DNA of 28,896 nt from SZUA-584 sp041656035 (GCA_964586785.1 CAZPHS010000024.1:1-28896); one strand, 5' to 3'. Counted from the stretch's first letter, positions 1 to 8,197 are shown. Notes: generated by a model not told the origin, from the letters alone. Translations and numbers: made by a program.

Positions 1-602
1 GTTGCTACAAGCGGAACGGAGAGCTCTTTGCCAAGCTGTATCAAAGCCGCGTTTACGGTTCTCTGCTCACGCAGATAGTGGTCTTGAAGCTCAAGGTAAA
101 AATCGTCCCCGAACATATCCTTCAGCCGGACGGCAAGATTACGCGCTCCTTTATCGTCCCCGCTTAATACCATACGCGGAATATCGCCCGCAAGACATGC
201 CGATAAGCATACGAGCCCTTCCCTGTGTTCGTTAAGCACATCGTAGTCTATGCGCGGCTTATGATAAAAACCCCTAGTAAACCCCATTGACGAGAGCCGC
301 ATAAGATTACGATAGCCGGCGTTGTTTTTAGCGAGCAGCACAAGATGGGAATACTCCTTCATCTCTTTTGTCTTATCGTCAAGACTGCCGGGCGCCACAT
401 AAAACTCGCATCCTATTATCGGCTTTATACCGAATTCCAAAGCTTTCCTATAAAAATCCACCACGCCGTACATTACTCCGTGGTCTGTTATGGCAATGCT
501 GCGCATACCAAACTCGGCCGCCCTTTTAATAACGTCGTCAATGCGCGCCGCGCCGTCAAGCAGGCTGTATTCGGTATGCAAATGCAAATGAGTAAAATCC
601 AT
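1..602 (-). CDS. dnaE: DNA polymerase III alpha subunit, N-terminal part (runs off the window)
   Basis: This is the first 200 codons of the replicative polymerase alpha subunit; the rest lies beyond base 1. The translation begins MDFTHLHLHTEYSLLDG, which carries the HxH signature of the PHP domain found at the N terminus of DnaE. It continues with AITDHGVMYG, PIIGCEFYVAP and HLVLLAKN, all typical of bacterial DnaE. The PHP domain binds metal and in some lineages acts as a proofreading exonuclease. The ATG at 602 is preceded by GGAGG at 608-612 with five bases between, so the start is well supported. The gene is transcribed away from the ABC transporter genes. I saw no frameshift in the visible part. 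Whether it is the DnaE1 or DnaE3 class cannot be decided from this fragment. Confidence 0.93.
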   Translation of the reverse strand, partial: MDFTHLHLHTEYSLLDGAARIDDVIKRAAEFGMRSIAITDHGVMYGVVDFYRKALEFGIKPIIGCEFYVAPGSLDDKTKEMKEYSHLVLLAKNNAGYRNLMRLSSMGFTRGFYHKPRIDYDVLNEHREGLVCLSACLAGDIPRMVLSGDDKGARNLAVRLKDMFGDDFYLELQDHYLREQRTVNAALIQLGKELSVPLVA

Positions 603-618
603 GAGCCCCTCCGCGTCT

Positions 619-647
619 ATAATAACGTATATGCTTATACCGTTCAA
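619..647 (-). promoter_or_regulatory. Predicted sigma-A promoter of dnaE
   Basis: On the minus strand TTGAAC (642-647) and TATTAT (619-624) are separated by 17 bases. The -10 box ends 17 bases before the dnaE start codon, so the leader would be very short and just hold the GGAGG site. Four of six and five of six bases match the consensus. It lies back to back with the promoter proposed for the ABC genes. Confidence 0.5.
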
Positions 648-737
648 CCGTTTTTGGCGCGTTACAGCTTTGAAAAGGCGCGGCGTCCCCCGGGTATACC
701 GGACATAAACTTATAAATAGCGCCCGAATACACTCTG

Positions 738-746
738 TGCTATAAT
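738..746 (+). promoter_or_regulatory. Extended -10 promoter of the ABC transporter genes
   Basis: TGCTATAAT is a perfect extended -10 element (TGn plus TATAAT at 741-746) located 31 bases before the permease ATG. No good -35 box is found at 16-18 bases upstream, which is common for extended -10 promoters. The rest of 603-777 holds the divergent dnaE promoter and no recognisable riboswitch. Confidence 0.5.
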
Positions 747-777
747 AAGCCCAAATTAACAACGACGGAGACCGTCA

Positions 778-1515
778 ATGCGAAAAAAAGTTTTTTATAC
801 GCTGCTGTCCGTACTTTTCTGGCTGGCGGTCTGGCAGGTAAGCTCCATTATTATTAACCAGCCGCTTTATATGCCGTCTCCCGTCCAAACCGCGTCCGCA
901 TTGTTTGACGTCGCGGCGACGGCGGATTTTTGGCTCAGCGTCTTGTTCACTTTTTACCGGGTTGCCGCCGGTCTTTTAATTGCCTTTGTTTTGGGCGTCG
1001 TTTTGGCTTTTACCGCTTCCGTAATTCCGTTTATAGAGCATCTGCTAAGTCCCTTTATGGCCGCCGTAAAATCCACGCCCGTTATGTCCGTAATAATGCT
1101 TGCTCTGGTATGGTTTTCTTCCTCGGCGGTGCCCGTATTCTCATGCGTTCTTTTGTGCCTGCCCGTTTTTTACGCGAATACGCTGGGCGGCCTTCGTTCT
1201 GTCGATAAACAACTGCTCGAGGTTGCTTACGCCTTCGGTGTTAAACGGCGTCATGCGCTTGCCGGTATAACCGTTCCCTCCATACTGCCAAATATATATA
1301 CCGCGCTTTCGATATGCCTCGGATTCTCATGGAAATCAGTCGTAGCCGCCGAGGTGCTCTCAACCCCCAGGCACTCGCTTGGCTACAATCTTTACGCAAC
1401 AAAGCTATACCTTAACACGCCCGAGCTTTTTGCGTGGACGCTGACAATAATAATAATCAGCCTCGCGGTTGAGAAAGGCTTAAAGCGCGTTTTGCCGAAA
1501 GGGGATAAGCTGTGA
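778..1515 (+). CDS. ABC importer permease, NitT/TauT/SsuC-like
   Basis: This integral membrane protein of 245 residues has about six hydrophobic segments. It belongs to the binding-protein-dependent transport permease family. The EAA loop that docks on the ATPase is visible at residues 148-172 (E148, G154, P167). The overall look, including the N-terminal FWLAVWQ segment and YMPSPVQT, resembles SsuC, TauC and ThiX type permeases, which import sulfonates, nitrate or pyrimidine vitamin precursors. The ATG has a GGAG site seven bases upstream. Its last four bases overlap the start of the ATPase gene, so the two are translationally coupled. No periplasmic-type binding protein gene is next to it, so the substrate cannot be named. 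Confidence 0.85.
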   Translation: MRKKVFYTLLSVLFWLAVWQVSSIIINQPLYMPSPVQTASALFDVAATADFWLSVLFTFYRVAAGLLIAFVLGVVLAFTASVIPFIEHLLSPFMAAVKSTPVMSVIMLALVWFSSSAVPVFSCVLLCLPVFYANTLGGLRSVDKQLLEVAYAFGVKRRHALAGITVPSILPNIYTALSICLGFSWKSVVAAEVLSTPRHSLGYNLYATKLYLNTPELFAWTLTIIIISLAVEKGLKRVLPKGDKL

Positions 1516-2129
1516 GTATAAAAATAAAAGCGCTTACAAAAAAGTTTGGCGATAACATACTGTTTGACAATATCAGTTTAAATATAGAATACGGAAGCGT
1601 AACGGCTTTTACGGGGGTTTCGGGCTGCGGAAAGACAACGCTTCTGCGTATAATATCGGGGCTTGACACGGACTATACCGGACATATAGACGGCGCGCCC
1701 CGCCCCGTGTCTTACTTGTTTCAGGAAGACCGCTTATTCCCGTGGTACAGTGTTGAAAAAAATATTGAGTTCGTACTGCGCGGATTGCTAAGCAAACACG
1801 ACGCCGCGGAAACGGTTAAGCGTATTATAAAAGACGTTAAGCTGAGCGGACACGAAAAAAAGCTTCCCGCCGAGTTATCCGGCGGTATGCAGCGCCGCGC
1901 GGCAATGGCGCGCGCTTTCTGCCATCCGTCGGATTTGCTTCTTATGGACGAGCCTTTCAAAGGCTTTGACGAAAATCTCGCGCTCGAGATGATATCGTTG
2001 TTTGAAAGCCTTATTAATAACACGCGCAAAACGGTTATTCTTGTAGCGCACGAGAAATGGATAATTGACAGGTTAAGCCGCGGCGTAATAAACATAGAGT
2101 CTCTCTCAAATAATGCCGGCAGACAATAA
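1512..2129 (+). CDS. ABC transporter ATP-binding protein, partner of the permease
   Basis: This cytoplasmic ATPase of 205 residues energises the adjacent permease. All nucleotide-binding motifs are present: Walker A GVSGCGKT at 35-42, Q-loop glutamine at 71, signature LSGGM at 122-126, Walker B LLLMDEP with D146 and E147, and the switch histidine H180. The protein is shorter than the usual 240-260 residues of NitT/TauT ATPases, mainly because it ends soon after the H-loop. It starts with GTG at 1512 inside the permease stop region (overlap of four bases). The solute-binding protein expected for an importer is missing downstream, where a lipoprotein dipeptidase follows after 114 bases. The pair may use a binding protein encoded elsewhere. 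Confidence 0.88.
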   Translation: MSIKIKALTKKFGDNILFDNISLNIEYGSVTAFTGVSGCGKTTLLRIISGLDTDYTGHIDGAPRPVSYLFQEDRLFPWYSVEKNIEFVLRGLLSKHDAAETVKRIIKDVKLSGHEKKLPAELSGGMQRRAAMARAFCHPSDLLLMDEPFKGFDENLALEMISLFESLINNTRKTVILVAHEKWIIDRLSRGVINIESLSNNAGRQ

Positions 2130-2154
2130 CGCGCTTCGCCGCCGCTTGCCCGGG

Positions 2155-2183
2155 TTGAGTTAAACGTTCGTTTATGTTAAAAT
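2155..2183 (+). promoter_or_regulatory. Promoter with operator-like palindrome before the dipeptidase pair
   Basis: TTGAGT (2155-2160) and TAAAAT (2178-2183) lie 17 bases apart, about 60 bases before the first dipeptidase start. The spacer contains the inverted repeat TAAACGTTCGTTTA at 2161-2174, with six-base arms around two bases. That is where a repressor could sit between the two boxes. No regulator is encoded next to it, so the partner is unknown. The remainder of 2130-2243 shows no clear terminator for the ABC genes. Confidence 0.5.
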
Positions 2184-2243
2184 CATGCTGCGCGAATTTT
2201 AACTTATTTATCTTTCGCGCAAGCTGAATTTTAAGGGTTATAT

Positions 2244-3647
2244 ATGAGAATTAACAGCTTTATATGCGTTGTTTTGGTATTGTGCATCGCCGGATGCGGA
2301 CAGCCCTCCGCCGGTGTGTTTACCGAGCAAATCAGCGCGACTTTAGAGCCCGTTATTACTCAGCCGCATTCGGACACGCTTTTCACAGTAGGCGTCGCGC
2401 GGGTCGCGGAAGACGGCTTTGTGTATGCCTATTCGGAAAAAAGCACCGCGTCGAGGATTATAGGAACGGCAGTCAACGGCGTACGTTTTGCCGTAACGGA
2501 GCAGACCGATTCATGGTGCGGGGTTATATACGACGGCGAACCCGCGTTCATACCGGCGTCAAAGCTTGCGATAGAAACCGGTTTTTCGCCTTTGCCGCAG
2601 CATACGGCTTATTATGTGATACCCGAAAGAGAAGAAATAGGGTATGTTTACAAAGCGTTCAACAACAAACTTATCGTTAAATCCGTCATCTGCACGGATA
2701 ATAAAAACAAGCCGCGAAAACGGCTGGACATATATAAAACCGACGGTACGCTTCTGGCGCAGGACGCGGCTTTGGTAATTCAAGACGGTTCGGTTTCCGT
2801 AACCCCCGCGCCGTCAAAATCCGCGGGGCAAACAACGGAGCCCATTTCGGTTACTGTAAAAAACGGCGGTATTACAAAATGCGAAGGCGTATCGCCGTAT
2901 ACCGATAATTCGTTCGAAACAGGCGTTGACACGGGCGAGGTTGTAACCTCCGACAAATCGGTTATCTCCTTTAACGACGAGTACTGGGAAATCGCCGCTG
3001 TCGTTGTAAGCAACGGCACCGTATACAACGCGACAACAAGCATAGATATAGAGCCTTCGTATTATTTTGAGCCTAAGGTTCTGCCCGATTGCCTGGTGGA
3101 TGTGAGGCAATATATAAGCGACGTCGCTATAGATATGGTTTTCGCCAAGGACGGCAACGTAATGGGAGACGCCCTTTATGAGCGCGAAGTGTGCCTTCTG
3201 CAAAAGGGAACCGCGGAAAAGCTTAAGAACGCTCAGGACATTTTCGCTAAAGACGGCTACGGTATAATTATATACGACGCTTACAGGCCTCACAGCGTGA
3301 CTGTGGCCATGTTTGAAAAGTACAATAACCCCACCTATGTGGCGAGGCCTAAATTCGGCTCCGACCATAACAGGGGCGCCGCCGTCGATATATCCCTTCT
3401 CGATAAAAACGGGAATACTGTGGAAATGCCATCGCCGGTGCATACCTTCAGCTCCGTGTCCCACAGGAACAGCGGCAAGATGAGCCGTAAAGCCAGAGCC
3501 AATATGAATTACATGGCAAAAGTAATGAGAAGCTGCGGCTTTACAACAATAAACAGCGAATGGTGGCATTTTTCGGATACCGACGCTTTAGAGTATCTGC
3601 GTACCGACCACGACCTTAATAACGTACAACGAATAATTTATCAATAA
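2244..3647 (+). CDS. Lipoprotein with SH3-like region and VanX-type D-Ala-D-Ala dipeptidase domain
   Basis: This is a 467-residue exported lipoprotein. The signal peptide ends in the lipobox IAGC with the lipidated cysteine at 18. Residues about 48-110 resemble a bacterial SH3 wall-binding domain. The stretch from about 115 to 275 is beta-rich and not recognised. The C-terminal 185 residues are a peptidase M15D domain. Its zinc motif SxHxxGxAxD appears as SDHNRGAAVD at 373-382 and the ExWH motif as EWWH at 439-442; YRP is at 347-349. VanX hydrolyses D-Ala-D-Ala. Here the enzyme would act outside the membrane, so stem peptides or released dipeptides are more likely substrates than the cytoplasmic pool. 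The ATG follows AAGGG by six bases. No vanH or vanA lies nearby, so glycopeptide resistance is not implied. Confidence 0.85.
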   Translation: MRINSFICVVLVLCIAGCGQPSAGVFTEQISATLEPVITQPHSDTLFTVGVARVAEDGFVYAYSEKSTASRIIGTAVNGVRFAVTEQTDSWCGVIYDGEPAFIPASKLAIETGFSPLPQHTAYYVIPEREEIGYVYKAFNNKLIVKSVICTDNKNKPRKRLDIYKTDGTLLAQDAALVIQDGSVSVTPAPSKSAGQTTEPISVTVKNGGITKCEGVSPYTDNSFETGVDTGEVVTSDKSVISFNDEYWEIAAVVVSNGTVYNATTSIDIEPSYYFEPKVLPDCLVDVRQYISDVAIDMVFAKDGNVMGDALYEREVCLLQKGTAEKLKNAQDIFAKDGYGIIIYDAYRPHSVTVAMFEKYNNPTYVARPKFGSDHNRGAAVDISLLDKNGNTVEMPSPVHTFSSVSHRNSGKMSRKARANMNYMAKVMRSCGFTTINSEWWHFSDTDALEYLRTDHDLNNVQRIIYQ

Positions 3648-3660
3648 AGGTGTTTGCCAA

Positions 3661-4821
3661 ATGAAAAAGCTTATTCTAATTCTTATATGCGCCGTTGCTC
3701 TGCTGTGTTCGTGCAACGGCGAAAGTCAGCCGACTTCGACGCCGGATATACCCGTCGAAACGCCGACGCCGACCCCTACCCCGACGCCTACGCCTACGCC
3801 TACGCCTACGCCTACGCCGACGCCGACGCCCACCCCAACTCCGCCGCCGCAGCCCTGCGTTAATCTTTCCAATCCGGAATCCCCGCTTTTTGTAAGGAAA
3901 GGTCCGGGCACCAATACGCCTTTTATAGGCGAAATATTTCACGGCGACACCGTAAATGTTTTAGAGCAGGGCGACGTTTGGCACAAGATTGAATGGCAGG
4001 GCGGGGAAGGCTATGTTTTCGCGGAATATATAATAAACCTGCCCGTCAAGTATGCTTATGTACCGGCGATAGAGTATACCAAAAATAAAAAAACATACGT
4101 AAGCAGTATGCTTGACGTGCGTGCGCATATACCCGATATAAAAATATGGCTTACTTTCGGCTCGCAGGACAACGTATTAAAAGAGGTTTTATATCCGGCC
4201 GGCGCTTGCCTGCTTCAAGAGAATACCATTGAAAAGCTAAAAGCCGCCAGTGAGCTGTTTAAGGCGGACGGCTATCGTATACGTTTATACGACGGTTACC
4301 GTCCGGTTTCCGTATCCAAGTACCTTTATTCCAAGGTGAAGGACAGCCGTTTTGCGGCAAAAGGCACTTCCAAGCACAACTACGGAGCGGCCGTTGACAT
4401 CACTCTTGAACTTATAGAAACGGGCAATCCTATACCTATGCCCTCCGGTATGCACACTTTTAATATTACCGCTTTTCGGGATTTTCCCGATATAACTAAA
4501 TTCGAAGTCGGCAGCCCCGAATACGAGGCTATGCTTTTAAAGTACCCCGATATATTTGATTACAAGAAAAGGACCAAAGCGCAGATAAACAACATGAATT
4601 ACATGACAAAAATTATGAAGTCATGCGGGTTTAGAACTATTTCGTCCGAGTGGTGGCACTTTGAAGATACGGAATACGAAAAATTCATGGTGCTTGATTA
4701 TGATTTGGCGACCGATGTGCAATGGGTGCCCGCGGAAGAATACGACGCGTTTTTAGCGGAAAAGAAAGCCGAAGGCCCTCTTACCACACTGCCCAAATAC
4801 GTGGTTTCGCCCAAGCCTTAA
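3661..4821 (+). CDS. Second SH3-like/VanX-type dipeptidase lipoprotein with Thr-Pro linker
   Basis: This 386-residue paralogue of the preceding gene lies 13 bases downstream, so the two form an operon. It has a lipoprotein signal ending in LCSC with cysteine 18. A linker of 13 consecutive Thr-Pro pairs follows at residues 34-59. An SH3-like segment (residues about 65-125, with LFVRKGPGTNTPFIGEI and GDTVNVLE) leads to the M15D domain. Metal and catalytic motifs are intact: SKHNYGAAVD at 235-244 and EWWH at 328-331; YRP is at 211-213. It lacks the long middle region of its neighbour, and the SH3-like part fits the SH3_3 family better. The linker probably spans the wall from the lipid anchor. 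The stop codon directly abuts the stop of the convergent AlgX-like gene. Confidence 0.87.
   Translation: MKKLILILICAVALLCSCNGESQPTSTPDIPVETPTPTPTPTPTPTPTPTPTPTPTPTPTPPPQPCVNLSNPESPLFVRKGPGTNTPFIGEIFHGDTVNVLEQGDVWHKIEWQGGEGYVFAEYIINLPVKYAYVPAIEYTKNKKTYVSSMLDVRAHIPDIKIWLTFGSQDNVLKEVLYPAGACLLQENTIEKLKAASELFKADGYRIRLYDGYRPVSVSKYLYSKVKDSRFAAKGTSKHNYGAAVDITLELIETGNPIPMPSGMHTFNITAFRDFPDITKFEVGSPEYEAMLLKYPDIFDYKKRTKAQINNMNYMTKIMKSCGFRTISSEWWHFEDTEYEKFMVLDYDLATDVQWVPAEEYDAFLAEKKAEGPLTTLPKYVVSPKP
3760..3837 (+). repeat. Imperfect hexanucleotide repeat encoding (Thr-Pro)13
   Basis: Thirteen six-base units of the type ACGCCT, with ACGCCG, ACCCCT, ACCCCG, ACGCCC and ACCCCA variants, encode an uninterrupted Thr-Pro tract. 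The central block of identical units is prone to slippage in steps of six bases, which would change linker length but not frame. It also creates spurious long arginine-rich and valine-glycine frames on both strands. Confidence 0.9.
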
Positions 4822-6249
4822 TTAAACGCGGCGCAGGCTTTGCGCATTTGACACAAACCATCGCGCGCCGTCGAACAGCATTACCTCGACGGCGTATTCA
4901 TTTTCATAGAGAATGCTTTTGTCAAGAAGCATTGAAAAAGCGGCGTTGGCAAAATGCTCTTCGCCTTCGAACGCGTCTTTCTCCAATATGGGGAAGGGCG
5001 TAAATACCATATTTGTATCGCCGCCGGAAATTCTCACATATACATCGTAATTTTTATACGGCTCGTGCCCGGGCGGCGCCGCTATGCCCGCAATGCGTAT
5101 ACTGTCTTCAGTAAACTTTATATCTATGCGGCAGTCTAAAGCGCGAGCGCCGAAAACATCTATATACGCGCGAGGCGCGGAAAGCAGCGGCGCGGCAAGC
5201 AGCAAATCGGGCAGGTTGCGCTCCGCTATCTGCAGTATAACTATGTCCGTGTCTTCTTTGAGCAACGAATAATCATACGGCACGGCGCGCGAATATGTAA
5301 CGGCGGCAAAATCATTTGATAATATCGGTATAAGCGCGTTGGCGAAAGAGTCCCTAAACATAAGCGCATTAAGCTCTCCGGTGGCGCTTTCCGCCATAAT
5401 AGTCAAATCCTCCAAAGAGCGCATAGGCCTTAGCGTTTCGTATTCCTTTTTAACGCCGTAATCTTGCTGCGTATCGCGAACGCGCGCCGCGGGATAAAGC
5501 ATAGCGGCCAAGTCGCCTTCCCATTCCGTTTCGGTGAAAGCGTCAATATCGTATTGCCTGAAACCAAAATCATTGTGCTTTCGCGCCGTCTCTAACAGCT
5601 TACGCCTGGCTATGAGCGCTCCGGTGTTGTTCCAGTGCGTATCCTGTTTGTGATAAACCCGCATCGAGCTTTCACGCAGCGGCGTGAATAAATCGGCGTA
5701 TACAAAGCCGCACTCGTCAAAAGCCGCGAAAAGCTTCTCGGCGTTGCTCATATCCCCCGTTACTTTATACCTGTCCGGCATATACCGGCCGTATACGGAC
5801 GCTTTGTTGGGCGCAACGGCAAATATAAACTGCGTCCCATTCAGTAAAAGCGCGTCACACTGTATCTTTAGCGTTCGCGCTAATCGGTATATCTCGTTAT
5901 CCGACAGCGTATTTTGTTTTTTGTAATCGCGAAGCGTAGGCTCGAAGAACAGCCAGCCGTCTTTGCCTATAATAACCTGTTCGGACACGGATTCCCCGAA
6001 TACTCCGGCGTTTAAAAAGGCGTTTAGCGTTACAAGGTTTGTGCGAAACGCGAAATTATCGGTAAAATAATCGTCGAACTGCTTTGTAAAATCAAAATTT
6101 ACTTGTCCGTTTTTAATTATATCAGGCGGGGAAGCGAGAGCGCGTTTTTCCGCGTTGACGTTTTCGTACCCGAATATCAGCCCCAAAAGAGGCGCCGCGC
6201 ATAGCCCCATAAAAACAAAAGTATATAGTACGCATACCCATTTTTTCAT
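4822..6249 (-). CDS. AlgX/AlgJ (DHHW)-type SGNH O-acetyltransferase-like protein
   Basis: This 475-residue protein has one N-terminal membrane helix (residues about 5-26) and an outside-facing SGNH-hydrolase-like domain. The marker GKDGWLFF at 95-102 is typical of the AlgX/AlgJ/DHHW group. The presumed catalytic Asp-x-His appears in QDTHW (D203, H205) and the nucleophile in FRDSF (S301). That order and spacing match the D-H...S layout known for AlgX. Proteins of this group receive acyl groups from an MBOAT partner and transfer them to a polysaccharide or wall polymer. The MBOAT gene ends 15 bases upstream, which supports the pairing. The last 110 residues look like an extra beta domain, possibly for polymer binding. 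The acceptor polymer is not known. Confidence 0.8.
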   Translation of the reverse strand: MKKWVCVLYTFVFMGLCAAPLLGLIFGYENVNAEKRALASPPDIIKNGQVNFDFTKQFDDYFTDNFAFRTNLVTLNAFLNAGVFGESVSEQVIIGKDGWLFFEPTLRDYKKQNTLSDNEIYRLARTLKIQCDALLLNGTQFIFAVAPNKASVYGRYMPDRYKVTGDMSNAEKLFAAFDECGFVYADLFTPLRESSMRVYHKQDTHWNNTGALIARRKLLETARKHNDFGFRQYDIDAFTETEWEGDLAAMLYPAARVRDTQQDYGVKKEYETLRPMRSLEDLTIMAESATGELNALMFRDSFANALIPILSNDFAAVTYSRAVPYDYSLLKEDTDIVILQIAERNLPDLLLAAPLLSAPRAYIDVFGARALDCRIDIKFTEDSIRIAGIAAPPGHEPYKNYDVYVRISGGDTNMVFTPFPILEKDAFEGEEHFANAAFSMLLDKSILYENEYAVEVMLFDGARWFVSNAQSLRRV

Positions 6250-6264
6250 AAAAAAGCCCGCCTT

Positions 6265-7659
6265 CTAAAACCGGAAATATATAAACGGGTTATAAGTCTG
6301 GCTGGAAAGCGCGAACATGCAGACGAAAAGACCCGCGAGCGTTAATCCGTAAGATAAGTATTCCGCCGAGCGCTCCCACTTAAAACGCAGGTAAGCAAAC
6401 GCCTTGACGGGAAAAGGCGTCGCGGCAATAACCGCGATTACGGCCGTCGCTATTACCGACGGAGTAAGCGTTTCGCTTAAAAAAGACCGTATATTAATGT
6501 CGGTATAAAAACCGGTGAACATGCGCCCTATCATCGTAAACCCCTGTTCTAATGTGGCGGCTCGAAATATAGTGAAAGCGGTTACCGCGACAAGCAAAGT
6601 ATACACATTGCCGAGAAATTTAGGACGCAGCTTGTCCATATCAACGCCGCGTTCCAGAAGCATAAATACGCCGTGTATAAGCCCCCAAACAACAAACGTC
6701 CATTCCGCCCCGTGCCAAAAGCCGGTACACAGGAAAACTATTGTCAGATTAACCCCCGTGCGAAAAGCGCCTTTGCGGTTCCCGCCGAGCGGAATATACA
6801 GGTATTCTTTAAACCATGTGGAAAGCGATACGTGCCATCTGCGCCAGAACTCTTTTACGCTTCTCGATATATACGGATGCAGGAAGTTTTCCTTAAGCTC
6901 GAATCCAAACAGCCCCGCAAGACCCAATGCCATGTCGGAGTAACCGGAGAAATCAAAATATATCTGTATTGAATAAGAAATCGCGCCGACCCACGCCACC
7001 GCCGCGTTCACTCCGTCCGGCGAAAGCGCAAAAACGCTGTCGGCGACGGCGCCCATAGTATTTGCTATAATAAGCTTTTTTAAAAGCCCCACGGTAAAGC
7101 GCCTCAAACCCGCCGCCGTTTTCTGCGGCGTTTCGGCGCGCCGCTGTATCTGCAAATCTATATCGTGATATTTTACGATAGGCCCCGCTATAAGCTGCGG
7201 AAAAAAAGAAATATACAGCAGCACGTTGCCAAGGTTTTTCTGCGGTTTGCTTGTGCCCCTGTAAACGTCTATAACGTACGACATCGCCTGAAATGTATAA
7301 AATGATATGCCTATGGGCAGCCGTATAGCGGCTATGTTTATAGTAAGCCCAAAAAAGCCGTTTATATTATCCGCAAAGAAATTGGCGTACTTGAATACAA
7401 ACAGCATTCCTATATTGAAAACTACACACAGCGCCAGCCACAGCTTGGCCTGCTTTCCCTTTCCCAAACCTAAGGCAAACAAATAATTCGCGAGCACCGA
7501 GCCGAGCATAAGCAGAACAAATACCGGCTCTCCCCAAGCGTAGAAAAACAAACTCGCAAGTATAAGCAGATAATTGCGCGCTTTTACGGGAAGCAGCTTG
7601 TTTGCCGCAAACACCACCGGCAGAAACAAAAACAAGAACACGGGTGAACTGAATACCAT
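6265..7659 (-). CDS. MBOAT-family membrane O-acyltransferase (AlgI/DltB-like)
   Basis: This 464-residue polytopic membrane protein belongs to the AlgI/PatA/DltB branch of MBOAT enzymes, which move an acyl group across the membrane for O-acylation of extracellular polymers. Diagnostic stretches are SYVIDVYRG, FPQLIAGPIVKY, YFDFSGYSDMALG, FWRRWHVSLSTWF with H276, and FWHGAEW with the conserved histidine H316. The length is usual for AlgI. It starts with ATG at 7659 after a GAGG site. It sits between a small lipoprotein gene (25 bases upstream) and the AlgX-like partner (15 bases downstream). This two-protein arrangement fits O-acetylation better than D-alanylation, because dltA and dltC are absent. 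Confidence 0.9.
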   Translation of the reverse strand: MVFSSPVFLFLFLPVVFAANKLLPVKARNYLLILASLFFYAWGEPVFVLLMLGSVLANYLFALGLGKGKQAKLWLALCVVFNIGMLFVFKYANFFADNINGFFGLTINIAAIRLPIGISFYTFQAMSYVIDVYRGTSKPQKNLGNVLLYISFFPQLIAGPIVKYHDIDLQIQRRAETPQKTAAGLRRFTVGLLKKLIIANTMGAVADSVFALSPDGVNAAVAWVGAISYSIQIYFDFSGYSDMALGLAGLFGFELKENFLHPYISRSVKEFWRRWHVSLSTWFKEYLYIPLGGNRKGAFRTGVNLTIVFLCTGFWHGAEWTFVVWGLIHGVFMLLERGVDMDKLRPKFLGNVYTLLVAVTAFTIFRAATLEQGFTMIGRMFTGFYTDINIRSFLSETLTPSVIATAVIAVIAATPFPVKAFAYLRFKWERSAEYLSYGLTLAGLFVCMFALSSQTYNPFIYFRF

Positions 7660-7684
7660 ATAAGCCTCTTATTTAATATTGATA

Positions 7685-8197
7685 TTATGAAGCGTTCGCG
7701 GCGCCGTAGTATGTGAAGCCGGAAACCTTACCGTCCTCAAGCTCGAAAAACAGCTTCTGGCTTGATAAATCATCGGGGTTGCCGGAAACAACATACACGC
7801 ACTCGCCGTCTATATCGAACCAGTCTGTGCCGTACTTAGCCTCTATATCCTCTAAAGTGCTGCCTATGCCTATGCCTTTGGCGGTGGTATACTCCCCGCC
7901 TGATATGCATAGCTGGTCTATCAAATCTTCGCCGTCCATAGGGAAAGTGAATATGAATACGTTATCGTAATAAAACTGCTTGTCCTCGCCTTCGTAAAGG
8001 CAGCTGGGTCCCGATTCCATATCGTAATCGTCCCCGAGCGCCGCAAGCAAAGGAGCCACGGAAGTCCTTAAAGGAAACTTCTGTCCGTCTATTTCGAAAG
8101 CTAAATCGGCGGCGCCGAATGTGCCGGCATCTTGTCCGCACGCGCAAAGCGCCAGCATAATTATTACCGGCCATATAAACCAATGCGTTCTTTTCAT
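7685..8197 (-). CDS. Small lipoprotein of unknown function
   Basis: This 170-residue protein has a signal peptide ending in the lipobox LCAC, with cysteine 20 as the lipid anchor. The mature part is acidic. It contains short segments such as AAQ-free beta strands, FEIDGQKF near 35 and IGIGSTLEDIEAKYG near 110. The latter resembles the repeated strand-helix pattern of small secreted beta-lactamase-inhibitor-like (BLIP/SmpA) folds, but I would not assign a family on this alone. It begins with ATG after AAAGGGG. It lies 39 bases downstream of the transpeptidase gene and 25 bases upstream of the MBOAT gene, so it is co-transcribed with the envelope-modifying enzymes and may assist them. Confidence 0.72.
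   Translation of the reverse strand: MKRTHWFIWPVIIMLALCACGQDAGTFGAADLAFEIDGQKFPLRTSVAPLLAALGDDYDMESGPSCLYEGEDKQFYYDNVFIFTFPMDGEDLIDQLCISGGEYTTAKGIGIGSTLEDIEAKYGTDWFDIDGECVYVVSGNPDDLSSQKLFFELEDGKVSGFTYYGAANAS

Noticed and set aside
603..777. Thiamine (TPP) riboswitch before the ABC genes
   Set aside because: The conserved CUGAGA-type core is absent; only promoter elements are visible.
2814..3569. Minus-strand 251-codon frame opposite the first dipeptidase
   Set aside because: It has no recognisable protein features, and the opposite strand carries intact M15D motifs and a lipoprotein signal.
3760..3837. Possible CRISPR or minisatellite array
   Set aside because: The units are six bases with no spacers and encode a protein linker in frame.
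3676..3942. Arginine-rich and Val-Gly repeat frames over the Thr-Pro tract
   Set aside because: They are translations of the hexamer repeat in other frames and strands, not genes.
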